Of a stretch of 64,000 bases of DNA, positions 50,346-58,404 are shown piece after piece (positions within the stretch are counted from its first letter, which is position 1; each line of letters opens with the position of its first letter). This DNA comes from Vibrio sp. VB16 (GTDB taxonomy: Bacteria; Pseudomonadota; Gammaproteobacteria; Enterobacterales; Vibrionaceae). The translations under genes and the position numbers were made by a program. Below the pieces are notes generated by a model, which worked only from the letters and a program-made list of their open reading frames with translations, was not told the DNA's origin and searched no databases. The stretch covers positions 1,426,001 to 1,490,000 of the forward strand of contig NZ_CP087590.1 in NCBI RefSeq assembly GCF_015594925.2. Direction: 5' to 3'.

Positions 50346-51764
50346 TTAATAAGTGTACTTGTCTTGACGTGCTTTGGCTTTCGCTTCCCACTCAGGAACG
50401 AGAGTCTTAAGGAACTCTTGTTTCTCAGCATTCATCTTATCCATATCCATACCTAGTGCTTTTTGTGCAGCAGCTTTAGTAGAGATGTCTGGGATTTGAA
50501 TTGGGTCAGTGATGCCTTTCTTAGCAAGTAGACGAATAATCTTAGTACGAGCGTCCGCCGCTCTGTCTACTGCAGTACCTAGAATTTCTAATGCAACTTC
50601 AGGAGCATGCATATGGACACCGTGAGATGCAATTGCATAGTCCCAACGCCATTGTGCGTGACGGATATCCATTAAGATATCTTTCATTTCTTCTTCAGTA
50701 GCACCAGCTTTCCAAGCTTCACCCGCTTCGAAGTGAGCCGCAACAATCTGTTTCTCAGCGATAAGCTTCATGTTAGTAACTTGAGCTTTACGTGTAGAAA
50801 CAACGCCTTGGAAGTATTCTTTTTCTTGTGTGTGACACTGTGCACAAGTGTTGTCAAATGCGTCAAGTGGGTTACCCACTTTATGGTCTGTATAAACAGT
50901 ACCATCGTCTTTTTCAACTTTAGGCATGTGACAATCAGCACAAACTACACCGTTCTTACCGTGTATGCCCACTCTCCAAGTTTCAAAACCTGGGTGTTGA
51001 GCTTTCAGCATCGGTGCTTTAGATACTTTATGAGTCCAGTCTTTGAAGTTAAGAGCATCGTAATACTGCTCCATGTCATCGACGGTAGTACCTTGGTCCC
51101 AAGGGAATTTAACAGACTTATTTGGACCTGTGAAATAGTATTCAACGTGACACTGAGCACAAACTGTTGCTTGTTTTTCGATATCAGATTGCTGATCAAA
51201 TGGCATACCAATAGACTCAAACGCGCGCTCAACATATGGACGAGTGATCATTAGATCAGGTTCACCATTTTTGAATGCTTCGCTCTTAGTATTGTGACAA
51301 TCAGAACAACCGATAGGGTTAACTATCTCGTGGCCTAAACGTGCCCATTTACCTTCAAAATAACCGTCTTCACCTTTTTCTTCAATAACACGAGCCACGT
51401 CAGGGCCTTTACAGCTCCAACATGCCATAGGCATAGGCCCAGTTTTTTCGTCTTTAGGTGCGCCAGTACGAAGTGTTGCTCGTAAATCGTCTATAGCGTA
51501 AAAGTGGCCACGTGCTTTGTTATAGTCTTTAGAGAAACCGTAACCAGCCCACATAATGACCATGTTCGGATCGCCAGCTAAAGCATCCGTTTTTTCAGTG
51601 CTCTCAGAAGTCGCTTTCCAAGTTTCGTATTGTTGTGAATGACTGCTCTCGAATGATTCGTTACGAGGGTCGCCAATCTTACCGTCTGCAGCTACAACAA
51701 CAGAAGCGCTTAACAAGCCCGCCGCTAGAATTGCTACTGATTTAGATACCCAGTGCTTATTCAT
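50346..51764 (-). CDS. nrfA: Pentaheme cytochrome c552 nitrite reductase, ammonia-forming
   Basis: The 472-aa periplasmic enzyme that reduces nitrite to ammonium with six electrons. The signal peptide ends near VVVAADG (residue 27). The catalytic heme is CWSCK (about 115-119, Lys-ligated); four regular motifs follow: CSDCH, CAQCH, CADCH and CAQCH. The catalytic-site segments KAQHPGFETWRVGIHG and VCADCHMPKV are typical. It lies divergent from nrfBCDE; the 484-bp spacer has FNR-like and NarP-like sites. The product is well known in Vibrio nitrite ammonification. Confidence 0.98.
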   Translation of the reverse strand: MNKHWVSKSVAILAAGLLSASVVVAADGKIGDPRNESFESSHSQQYETWKATSESTEKTDALAGDPNMVIMWAGYGFSKDYNKARGHFYAIDDLRATLRTGAPKDEKTGPMPMACWSCKGPDVARVIEEKGEDGYFEGKWARLGHEIVNPIGCSDCHNTKSEAFKNGEPDLMITRPYVERAFESIGMPFDQQSDIEKQATVCAQCHVEYYFTGPNKSVKFPWDQGTTVDDMEQYYDALNFKDWTHKVSKAPMLKAQHPGFETWRVGIHGKNGVVCADCHMPKVEKDDGTVYTDHKVGNPLDAFDNTCAQCHTQEKEYFQGVVSTRKAQVTNMKLIAEKQIVAAHFEAGEAWKAGATEEEMKDILMDIRHAQWRWDYAIASHGVHMHAPEVALEILGTAVDRAADARTKIIRLLAKKGITDPIQIPDISTKAAAQKALGMDMDKMNAEKQEFLKTLVPEWEAKAKARQDKYTY

Positions 51765-51915
51765 GGTGTTATCTCCATGTTTATATGATTATTCAATTTA
51801 TTACTCCGTTTATTTTTATACCTAGCGTTGTGGACTGGTATCCTAAATAAGAATAGGAGGTACCCGTATATATTAGACGGAAAAAATAAATAAGGTATAT
51901 AGCTGGCTTAATAAA

Positions 51916-51929
51916 TTGTTTTAGATCAA
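51916..51929 (-). promoter_or_regulatory. FNR-like site upstream of nrfA
   Basis: TTGTTTTAGATCAA: one half (ATCAA) is perfect and the other is TTGTT in place of TTGAT. It is centred about 160 bp upstream of the nrfA start. Confidence 0.5.
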
Positions 51930-51965
51930 ATAAATAAGGTGATCACGGACACGCTTTGTTTCATA

Positions 51966-51981
51966 TACCCATAAAGGGGTA
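51966..51981. promoter_or_regulatory. NarP/NarL 7-2-7 site upstream of nrfA
   Basis: TACCCAT-AA-AGGGGTA is a 7-2-7 arrangement of the NarL/NarP heptamer (TACYYMT with inverted AKRRGTA). NarP in vibrios activates nitrate/nitrite respiration, so this is a good match with nrf function. Confidence 0.75.
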
Positions 51982-52248
51982 GTCGACATGTTCAATAATT
52001 CTTCTTATTCAAGAAGTTACATCTCTACACCTCAGAAATAATAAGGTGAAATTGGTCACTATGTGATATTAAAATTAGGTAATATTAATATAGTTATTTA
52101 TAATACTTTTAATAGCGTTGTGGCTGTTCAATAATAAGAATTATTATCGTTTAGGATTGCTGTAAATTAATCCTGTAGAGTTTTTATACTTATTCAGAAA
52201 TATCATTCATTAATACATTAGAGTATTCTGAATTAAGGGAAGGAAAAA

Positions 52249-52857
52249 ATGGCCAATATCAAGTTGACCATAGCCATAATGCTGAAGTCACTTCTTATAT
52301 TATGTCTCTATGGTTTCTCTATAAATGTTTATGCGGAAACTGCAAGTGATACCACCGCTACCGCAGAACCGGAAAGAAAAAAACTGGTGATTTCACGTAA
52401 AGATAAGCAATGTGCAAAGTGTCACAAGAAATCTTATTCTTCTTTGCATGAGTCTCATGGTTACAATGCGGTTGATATACTAGGTAAACAAGTCAAGTGT
52501 GCTGATTGTCACAATAAGATTGGCTCGAAGCATCGTAATGGCGCTCCAAAGGTAACCAAGTATTTTGAAGCTCAATCTCAGCCGGGTATTGAAAAGCAGG
52601 TGCTGGCGCAAAGCGAAATATTGAAAGCGAATAAAGAGTGCACCGACTGCCATAAGCCAGACGATTTACGCGAAAAATTCTGGACACACGATGTCCATGC
52701 AAAAAACCTGACCTGCACCAATTGTCATAACGTTCACGCTAGTAAAGCAAAAGTACTCAGCTTTGATCATAAGCAAAGAGTACAGTTATGTGTCGATTGC
52801 CACTCAGACTTCACGAAAATGAAGAAAGCTAAGCTAAACAAAGAAGATAATGAGTAG
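52249..52857 (+). CDS. nrfB: NrfB-type pentaheme cytochrome c, electron donor to NrfA
   Basis: A 202-aa exported protein. The signal peptide (hydrophobic 8-28) is followed by five heme motifs: CAKCH, CADCH, CTDCH, CTNCH and CVDCH. It carries electrons from the NrfCD quinol dehydrogenase to NrfA. Strong ribosome-binding site AAGGGAAGGA. Its stop lies just before the nrfC start, giving a tight operon nrfBCDE. Confidence 0.94.
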   Translation: MANIKLTIAIMLKSLLILCLYGFSINVYAETASDTTATAEPERKKLVISRKDKQCAKCHKKSYSSLHESHGYNAVDILGKQVKCADCHNKIGSKHRNGAPKVTKYFEAQSQPGIEKQVLAQSEILKANKECTDCHKPDDLREKFWTHDVHAKNLTCTNCHNVHASKAKVLSFDHKQRVQLCVDCHSDFTKMKKAKLNKEDNE

Positions 52858-52867
52858 GAGAGATGAC

Positions 52868-53551
52868 ATGAGTTGTTCTAGACGAAATTTTTTGACTGGC
52901 GCAGGCGCCGTTATCTTCACTACCGGGGTAGCAAGTACTGGTGCTCTTAGCACTAAGACTCTTGCTAATACGATGGAAGATGGCGACAAGCGTTATGGCA
53001 TGGTACATGACGAAACAGCTTGTATCGGCTGTACGGCTTGTATGGATGCATGTAGAGAAGTAAATAATGTTCCTGAAGGTGTAGCAAGGCTTGAGATTAT
53101 TAGAAGTGAGCCGCAAGGTGAATATCCGGATGTTGATTACCGTTTTACACGAAAATCTTGTCAGCATTGTGAAAATGCACCTTGTGTAATGGTTTGCCCT
53201 ACAGGAGCGGCTTATACAGATGAAGAGACTGGTATTGTCGATGTCCATCAAGATAAGTGCGTTGGTTGTGGTTATTGTTTAGCGGCTTGTCCGTACCAAG
53301 TCCGTTTTTTCCACCCTGAACATAAGTCTGCAGATAAATGTAACTTCTGTCGTGATACCAACCTAGCGGCAGGGAAATTACCTGCTTGCGTAGAGTCGTG
53401 CCCAACGAAAGCGTTGACGTTCGGTGACTTAAATGACCCGAAATCAGAAATCAATGCGGTATTAAACAATAACGTTTTTTATAGAGATAAACTGGATTTA
53501 GGCACTAAACCTAAACTTTACAAAATTCCGCACCAAAAAGGGGAGATTTAG
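52868..53551 (+). CDS. nrfC: NrfC-type 4Fe-4S ferredoxin subunit, Tat-exported
   Basis: About 227 aa from ATG 52868. AGGAG 7 nt upstream supports this over ATG 52850, which would overlap nrfB. The N-terminus SCSRRNFLTGAG is a Tat signal. Four Cys clusters are seen: CIGCTACMDAC, CQHCENAPCVMVC, CVGCGYCLAAC and CNFC...CVESC, i.e. four 4Fe-4S centres. It passes electrons from NrfD to NrfB in the periplasm. Confidence 0.95.
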   Translation: MSCSRRNFLTGAGAVIFTTGVASTGALSTKTLANTMEDGDKRYGMVHDETACIGCTACMDACREVNNVPEGVARLEIIRSEPQGEYPDVDYRFTRKSCQHCENAPCVMVCPTGAAYTDEETGIVDVHQDKCVGCGYCLAACPYQVRFFHPEHKSADKCNFCRDTNLAAGKLPACVESCPTKALTFGDLNDPKSEINAVLNNNVFYRDKLDLGTKPKLYKIPHQKGEI

Positions 53552-53553
53552 AA

Positions 53554-54501
53554 ATGGAAGCTGCATTTAATTTCGATACCCTAGTATGGGATTGGATAAT
53601 CGCTATATATTTATTTTTAGCAGGTATGTCCGCCGGCGCTGTGATGATATCTATTTACCTGAAACGTAAAGTCATTGAAGGTGATCCAGCTAAAGATGGC
53701 ATTATAAAAGCAACCGCATGGATAGCGCCGTTCGGTATTATTTCTGGACTTACTATCCTAATTTTTCACTTGACCAAGCCTTTGGCATTTTGGAAAATTA
53801 TGATCTACTTTAACCCCACTTCGGTTATGTCGATGGGTGTTATTCTGTTCCAAGTCTATCTAATGGTTCTATTTGTCTGGATTGCAATTATCTTTAAAGA
53901 CACCATTATGAAATACATGCCGAAGCAACTCTCTTTTGTTGATGGTATTATTGTCAAACTCGCTAAGATTGAAAATTTCTGGGAACTGTTCTTAGGGTTT
54001 ATGGCGGTGATGTTGGCTGCTTATACCGGGTTTTTACTATCGGCTCTGCAAACGTACCCGATGCTCAATAATCCAGTTTTACCAATCCTATTCCTGTTCT
54101 CAAGCTTATCTTCTGGTGCTGCGGCCTGTATGCTTGGAGGTATTGTTGTGTTTAAGCAATCACCAACAAGTGCAACGGCGAAGTGGGTTCATAGCTTTGA
54201 ACGTCCAGTCGTGATGTTTGAATTGTTTGTTATGCTCTGCTTTTTTACGGGACTTATCTTTAGTGGAGGTCAAGGCGAAGTCGCTGCATACAATGCGATT
54301 GGCAGTGGGTTCTGGGCAAGTTGGTTCTGGTGGGGAGTTATCATTTTTGGTATGTTAACGCCATTAGCGCTTAACTTCTTCATGCCAGCAGCGGTTCGAC
54401 ATAAAAACGGGTTCATTGTTATTGTAACGGTACTAAGCTTGGTTGGTGTACTAATGTTACGTACGTTCGTTCTTTATGCTGGTCAAATGACAGTAGTATA
54501 G
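53554..54501 (+). CDS. nrfD: NrfD quinol-oxidising membrane subunit
   Basis: A 315-aa integral membrane protein of the PsrC/NrfD family with about eight helices. It begins WDWIIAIYLFLAGMSAGAVMISIYL, where the GMSAGA motif is typical. It oxidises menaquinol or ubiquinol and hands electrons to NrfC. It lies 2 bp after nrfC. Confidence 0.95.
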   Translation: MEAAFNFDTLVWDWIIAIYLFLAGMSAGAVMISIYLKRKVIEGDPAKDGIIKATAWIAPFGIISGLTILIFHLTKPLAFWKIMIYFNPTSVMSMGVILFQVYLMVLFVWIAIIFKDTIMKYMPKQLSFVDGIIVKLAKIENFWELFLGFMAVMLAAYTGFLLSALQTYPMLNNPVLPILFLFSSLSSGAAACMLGGIVVFKQSPTSATAKWVHSFERPVVMFELFVMLCFFTGLIFSGGQGEVAAYNAIGSGFWASWFWWGVIIFGMLTPLALNFFMPAAVRHKNGFIVIVTVLSLVGVLMLRTFVLYAGQMTVV

Positions 54502-54507
54502 GAAATA

Positions 54508-54540
54508 TAGGCTTGACCTTTTTATTTCGGGTCAAGCCTA
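54508..54540 (+). repeat. Intra-operon hairpin between nrfD and nrfE
   Basis: TAGGCTTGACC and GGTCAAGCCTA form an 11-bp perfect stem with an 11-nt loop, directly after the nrfD stop. There is no trailing T run. It may act as an mRNA processing or stability boundary or a weak terminator between structural and biogenesis genes. Confidence 0.75.
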
Positions 54541-54551
54541 ATTAAAATTAT

Positions 54552-56462
54552 ATGTATTCAGAAATCGGTCAATTCTCTCTTCTCATCGTTGCTATTAGTT
54601 CTCTTTTTTCTTTGTGTTATGTACCTAATCAGTGGTTACTGAAAAAAAAAGTTCCACTTGGAACATTGCTTTCATTGGTTCATGTCGGCCTTTTTTTCTC
54701 ACTAATTTCAATTGTTGCGTTAGCGGTAGCTTTCGTTACTGATGATTTCTCACTAGTCTATGTGGCTTCCCATTCCAACACGCAGTTACCTGTTTTCTTT
54801 AAGGGAGCCGCCGTATGGGGTGGTCACGAAGGATCACTTTTATTTTGGGTCGTTACGTTGGCACTTTGGAACTCAGCCATTGCACTCAATTATAAGAAAC
54901 TACCGGATGAATACTTAGCTAAAGCCTTGCTCGTCTCGTCCACGCTTGTGTGTGTGTTTGCCTTTTTTACACTACTTGCATCTAATCCATTTGAAGTAAA
55001 TTCTGTTTTTCCAGAAGAGGGCAGAGATCTCAATCCAATGCTTCAGGATGTTGCGCTAATCTTTCATCCGCCTTTGTTGTATATCGGTTATATCGGTTTT
55101 GCATCTAGTTTTGCGCTCGCTCTAGCTGCATTATGGCAGAAAGATATCCCCTCTTATTGGTTAGCAATTAGCCGCCGATTTAGTTTAATTGCGTGGACTT
55201 TTTTGACCAGTGGTGTCTTGCTGGGCGCATGGTGGGCTTATTATGAATTAGGTTGGGGCGGTTGGTGGTTCTGGGACCCGGTTGAAAATGCGTCACTTTT
55301 ACCATGGCTGACAGGGACTGCGTTGGTGCACAGTTTGATCATTAGCCAGCATGAAAAGCGTTTAATGAAATGGAGTTATGGCCTCTCTTTTATTACATTT
55401 TCGTTGAGTATTCTTGGTACATTTGTTGTGCGTTCAGGCATTATTACTTCTGTGCATGCTTTTGCCGTCGACCCCACTCGTGGTGTTGTACTTATCGCTA
55501 TTTTAATAACCCTCGTGTTAGTCGGTTTTGGTAGCCAAATTTTTAGAAGTGACGACATAAAATCGAAGTCTATACCAGGTTATAAAAGCAGGAGTTTTTT
55601 GTTTTTACTTAGTAATGGCCTGTTTACTATTGCCATGATTACCGTATTACTTGGGACTTTTTACCCAATGATCTTCCAAATATTTGGACTGGGTAAAATT
55701 TCTGTCGGTGCACCATACTTTAACACGCTGTTTGCCCCGCTTACTTTTATAGCTTTGCTACTCATGAGTGCCGCTATCATTGTTAAAAATAATCGGAAAA
55801 CGGGTAAATTGCTGGTTATATTTAGTATTGTGGCCCTATTAATAGGTACCGTATTATATCGAGTTCAATATCAGACTATGCAGCCGATGGTTTTAGCTAC
55901 ATGGGTTCTGTGTTCATTTGTTTGTATTAGTATGCTTCATCGATTTTATAATGTGGGAACGGCGAGAAGTCGGATCGCTATGTTGCCGATGTGTTTTGCT
56001 CACGGGGGGATAGTCCTTGCGTGTATTGGTGCAAGTATGAACGCATATCATTCTGTGGAAACAAGTGCGAAGCTTGGTATTGGTGACCGAGTAAGTTTCG
56101 AACGATTCCAGCTAACCTTTGAAAGCCAGAACCTGTTCATTGGTCCTAATTATACAGCTGAGCAGGTTTTGCTCAGGATTGATGGCAAGCAAGAAGTGGT
56201 TCCTGAAAGAAGACATTATCAAGTTCGAGTGATGAATATGACTGAACCCGGTATTAAAAGCTACTGGCATGGGGATCTGTATATAACGCTAGGTGAGAAA
56301 TTATATGATGGTTCGTTCGCCGTGCGAATCCAATATAAAGCGTACATACAGTGGATTTGGTTTGGTGGTTTGTTGATGGTATTTGGTGGTGTTGCTTCTC
56401 TAGTATTAAACCGAAGGACTGCGAGCGTTACAATGAAGGAGAAGAGTGATGAAACTAGTTAA
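54552..56462 (+). CDS. nrfE: NrfE/CcmF-type heme lyase subunit
   Basis: A 636-aa multi-pass membrane protein of the CcmF family, dedicated to attaching heme to the CxxCK motif of NrfA. The tryptophan-rich WWD heme-handling motif reads GWGGWWFWDPVENASLLPW (about residues 235-255). Conserved histidines appear in AVWGGHEGSLLFWV and LIFHPPLLYIGY. It starts 50 bp after nrfD, past a hairpin, and overlaps the next gene by 14 bp. Confidence 0.94.
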   Translation: MYSEIGQFSLLIVAISSLFSLCYVPNQWLLKKKVPLGTLLSLVHVGLFFSLISIVALAVAFVTDDFSLVYVASHSNTQLPVFFKGAAVWGGHEGSLLFWVVTLALWNSAIALNYKKLPDEYLAKALLVSSTLVCVFAFFTLLASNPFEVNSVFPEEGRDLNPMLQDVALIFHPPLLYIGYIGFASSFALALAALWQKDIPSYWLAISRRFSLIAWTFLTSGVLLGAWWAYYELGWGGWWFWDPVENASLLPWLTGTALVHSLIISQHEKRLMKWSYGLSFITFSLSILGTFVVRSGIITSVHAFAVDPTRGVVLIAILITLVLVGFGSQIFRSDDIKSKSIPGYKSRSFLFLLSNGLFTIAMITVLLGTFYPMIFQIFGLGKISVGAPYFNTLFAPLTFIALLLMSAAIIVKNNRKTGKLLVIFSIVALLIGTVLYRVQYQTMQPMVLATWVLCSFVCISMLHRFYNVGTARSRIAMLPMCFAHGGIVLACIGASMNAYHSVETSAKLGIGDRVSFERFQLTFESQNLFIGPNYTAEQVLLRIDGKQEVVPERRHYQVRVMNMTEPGIKSYWHGDLYITLGEKLYDGSFAVRIQYKAYIQWIWFGGLLMVFGGVASLVLNRRTASVTMKEKSDETS

Positions 56463-56961
56463 GTTATCTGTATTGCTGGTTATCTTACTCTCAGTATTTG
56501 GGACCCTATATTATGGCCTAAACAACGCTAATACAGAATTAAATGACTCCATGATGAATGAAGCAGTTCCAAGCTTTAACTTGTCTTCGCTAAATGGTGA
56601 TAAAATCGTAGATGAGACCATTTTTGTTGGTGACGAATATACATTATTGAATATCTGGGCTTCATGGTGTGCGGCATGCAAAATTGAACACCCTTTTCTT
56701 GTTGAACTGGCTGAATCCGGTATTAAGATTATAGGGCTTAATTATCGAGATAATCAAAAAGAAGCACAAAAGGTTATTGCAGCAGAGGGAAATCCTTATG
56801 CTGAAATAGTGTATGACCCAAATGGGGCGTTAGCGTTAGATTTAGGCGTATTAGGCGCACCTGAAACCTTTGTTATAGATGGTAACGGTAAGATTATAGC
56901 CAGAGTGAGTGGAATCATTAACTCAGATGTCTGGCACAATCAACTTGCTTCCTATTTTTAA
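56449..56961 (+). CDS. DsbE/CcmG-like thioredoxin for cytochrome c biogenesis
   Basis: About 170 aa. The N-terminal anchor helix (about 5-25) is followed by a thioredoxin fold: NLSSLNGDKIVDE, the active-site WCAAC (in LLNIWASWCAACKIEHP), and LGAPETFVIDGNG with the cis-Pro. CcmG proteins reduce apocytochrome CxxC pairs before heme attachment. AGGAG 7 nt before ATG 56449 fixes the start; an in-frame GTG at 56446 is less likely. It overlaps the nrfE end by 14 bp, so it is dedicated to NrfA maturation. Confidence 0.93.
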   Translation: MKLVKLSVLLVILLSVFGTLYYGLNNANTELNDSMMNEAVPSFNLSSLNGDKIVDETIFVGDEYTLLNIWASWCAACKIEHPFLVELAESGIKIIGLNYRDNQKEAQKVIAAEGNPYAEIVYDPNGALALDLGVLGAPETFVIDGNGKIIARVSGIINSDVWHNQLASYF

Positions 56962-56985
56962 TCAGAACAATATCTAGTGGGCAAA

Positions 56986-57459
56986 ATGAAAAAAGTATTG
57001 GTATCCGTGGCTTCAGCGCTAATGGTAATGATGGTTGTTTTTACGACCACAGCAGCCAACAAAAGCGACCCCGTCATTTTTTATGACAGTAATAAAGATG
57101 TTGCGATACAAGCTGAGTTATTTGAATTTGATTCAGAGCAACAGAGACAAGAGGCGGTAAGTCTAGCGAAAAGCCTTCGTTGTCCGCAATGTCAAAACCA
57201 AAACTTAGTTGAATCTAACTCTCCTGTAGCCAAGGATCTACGACTAAAAGTGTATCAAATGGTAAAGGATGGCCAGAGTGATGACCAAATAGTGGAGTTT
57301 ATGACTCATCGTTTTGGTGATTTTGTTCTTTATGATCCTGCATTATCAAATAGAACATTGGTACTGTGGTTTTTTCCTATTCTTCTATTCATTCTTGGGC
57401 TATTTTTCGCGTTTAGATTGGTTAAACCAAAGCGAAGCGACGATAGAAATATAGATTAA
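56986..57459 (+). CDS. nrfF: NrfF/CcmH-type apocytochrome c thiol reductase
   Basis: About 157 aa. Signal peptide, then a CcmH domain with the redox pair RCPQC (LRCPQCQNQNLVES), the conserved SPVAKDLRLKVY-MVKDGQSDDQIVEFMTHRFGDFVLYDP, and a C-terminal membrane helix. It works with NrfE and NrfG on the CxxCK heme attachment. GTG 56977 is a possible alternative start. It closes the operon. Confidence 0.94.
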   Translation: MKKVLVSVASALMVMMVVFTTTAANKSDPVIFYDSNKDVAIQAELFEFDSEQQRQEAVSLAKSLRCPQCQNQNLVESNSPVAKDLRLKVYQMVKDGQSDDQIVEFMTHRFGDFVLYDPALSNRTLVLWFFPILLFILGLFFAFRLVKPKRSDDRNID

Positions 57460-57648
57460 GGTTTGAAAGGTTCGGTTATTGTTATAATATAACAGTTATC
57501 CTTCGTATGGATAACGACAGTTCGCTGCTATGTCGCGATATTTCATTGAAATCCTTCACTTCAATCCCAATATTGTTGTTATCATCTAGAATATCAGTAG
57601 TTCGTTAATGTATTTGACGTGTTAATGAATGATTAAGCGAGAATAAAT

Positions 57649-58245
57649 ATGGCTGAAGTCCGCGCCAGAGTGGCTTTAAAGGTTGGTTTGAAAAGTAATA
57701 TTGATGCAGAGATTCTCTCATTTCGTGGCTTGGAAACCGATAAAGAGCATGTAGCACTAGTGTTTCAAAATGCCGACCAAAAAGAAAATACCCCATTAGT
57801 GAGAATCCATTCCGAGTGTTTGACCGGAGATGTATTTCATTCGTCACGTTGTGATTGTGGTGAGCAGCTCGAAGAAACGATTAATAAAATGGGTGAACAA
57901 GGTGGGGTCATACTTTACCTTAGACAAGAAGGTAGGGGGATCGGTTTGTACAATAAGATCGACGCTTATCGATTGCAAAGTGAAGGAATGAATACCTACG
58001 AAGCGAATAATCACCTAGGGTTTGGCGACGATTTAAGAGACTTTACCGAAGCTGCACAAATGCTTAACGCCTTGAGCATCGATAAAGTTAAGCTGATTAC
58101 GAATAATCCTAAAAAAATAAATGAATTGCAAAGTTTAGGCATTGAACTTGAAGAGGTGATAAATACCTTTGCCCATGTCAAGCAAGGCAATGAAAGTTAC
58201 CTAAAAGCGAAGGTTTCTCACGGTAAACATAACTTAGATATTTAG
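57649..58245 (+). CDS. ribA: GTP cyclohydrolase II
   Basis: The 198-aa zinc enzyme that opens GTP in the first committed step of riboflavin synthesis. Signature segment VRIHSECLTGDVFHSSRCDCG with the three Zn-binding Cys residues, then LYLRQEGRGIGL, and the YEAN-HLGFGDDLRDF stretch. Full length. The ATG 57649 lies after a GCGAGAATAAAT segment. Its gene stands alone and ends in a terminator. Confidence 0.96.
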   Translation: MAEVRARVALKVGLKSNIDAEILSFRGLETDKEHVALVFQNADQKENTPLVRIHSECLTGDVFHSSRCDCGEQLEETINKMGEQGGVILYLRQEGRGIGLYNKIDAYRLQSEGMNTYEANNHLGFGDDLRDFTEAAQMLNALSIDKVKLITNNPKKINELQSLGIELEEVINTFAHVKQGNESYLKAKVSHGKHNLDI

Positions 58246-58275
58246 TTAAAAAAACTATCGTAAATAATGCCAATA

Positions 58276-58300
58276 AACCCTACTTTAAGTGGGGTTTTTT
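58276..58300 (+). terminator. Terminator after ribA
   Basis: AACCCTAC / GTGGGGTT (one G-U pair) with TTTAA loop and a T run. Confidence 0.88.
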
Positions 58301-58404
58301 TATGTATTATTTGTAGTGTTTCTCATTTATGTTAATCTCAATCCCCACATCTGGTGATATATTGCCCTATTCTATATATAACGCTTTAATATGGCTGTCT
58401 TTTT

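Larger units (their letters stand above)
51765..52248. promoter_or_regulatory. Divergent nrfA / nrfB control region
   Basis: A 484-bp AT-rich region with an FNR-like site and a NarP-type palindrome. Both lie nearer nrfA. The nrfB side has only a purine-rich AAGGGAAGGAAAAA ribosome-binding site and AT-rich tracts that I could not resolve into a -35/-10 pair. Confidence 0.65.

Noticed and set aside
50733..51254. A 173-codon plus-strand reading frame opposite nrfA
   Set aside because: Antisense to a clear nrfA; the translation is Cys- and Phe-rich, as expected for a shadow frame.
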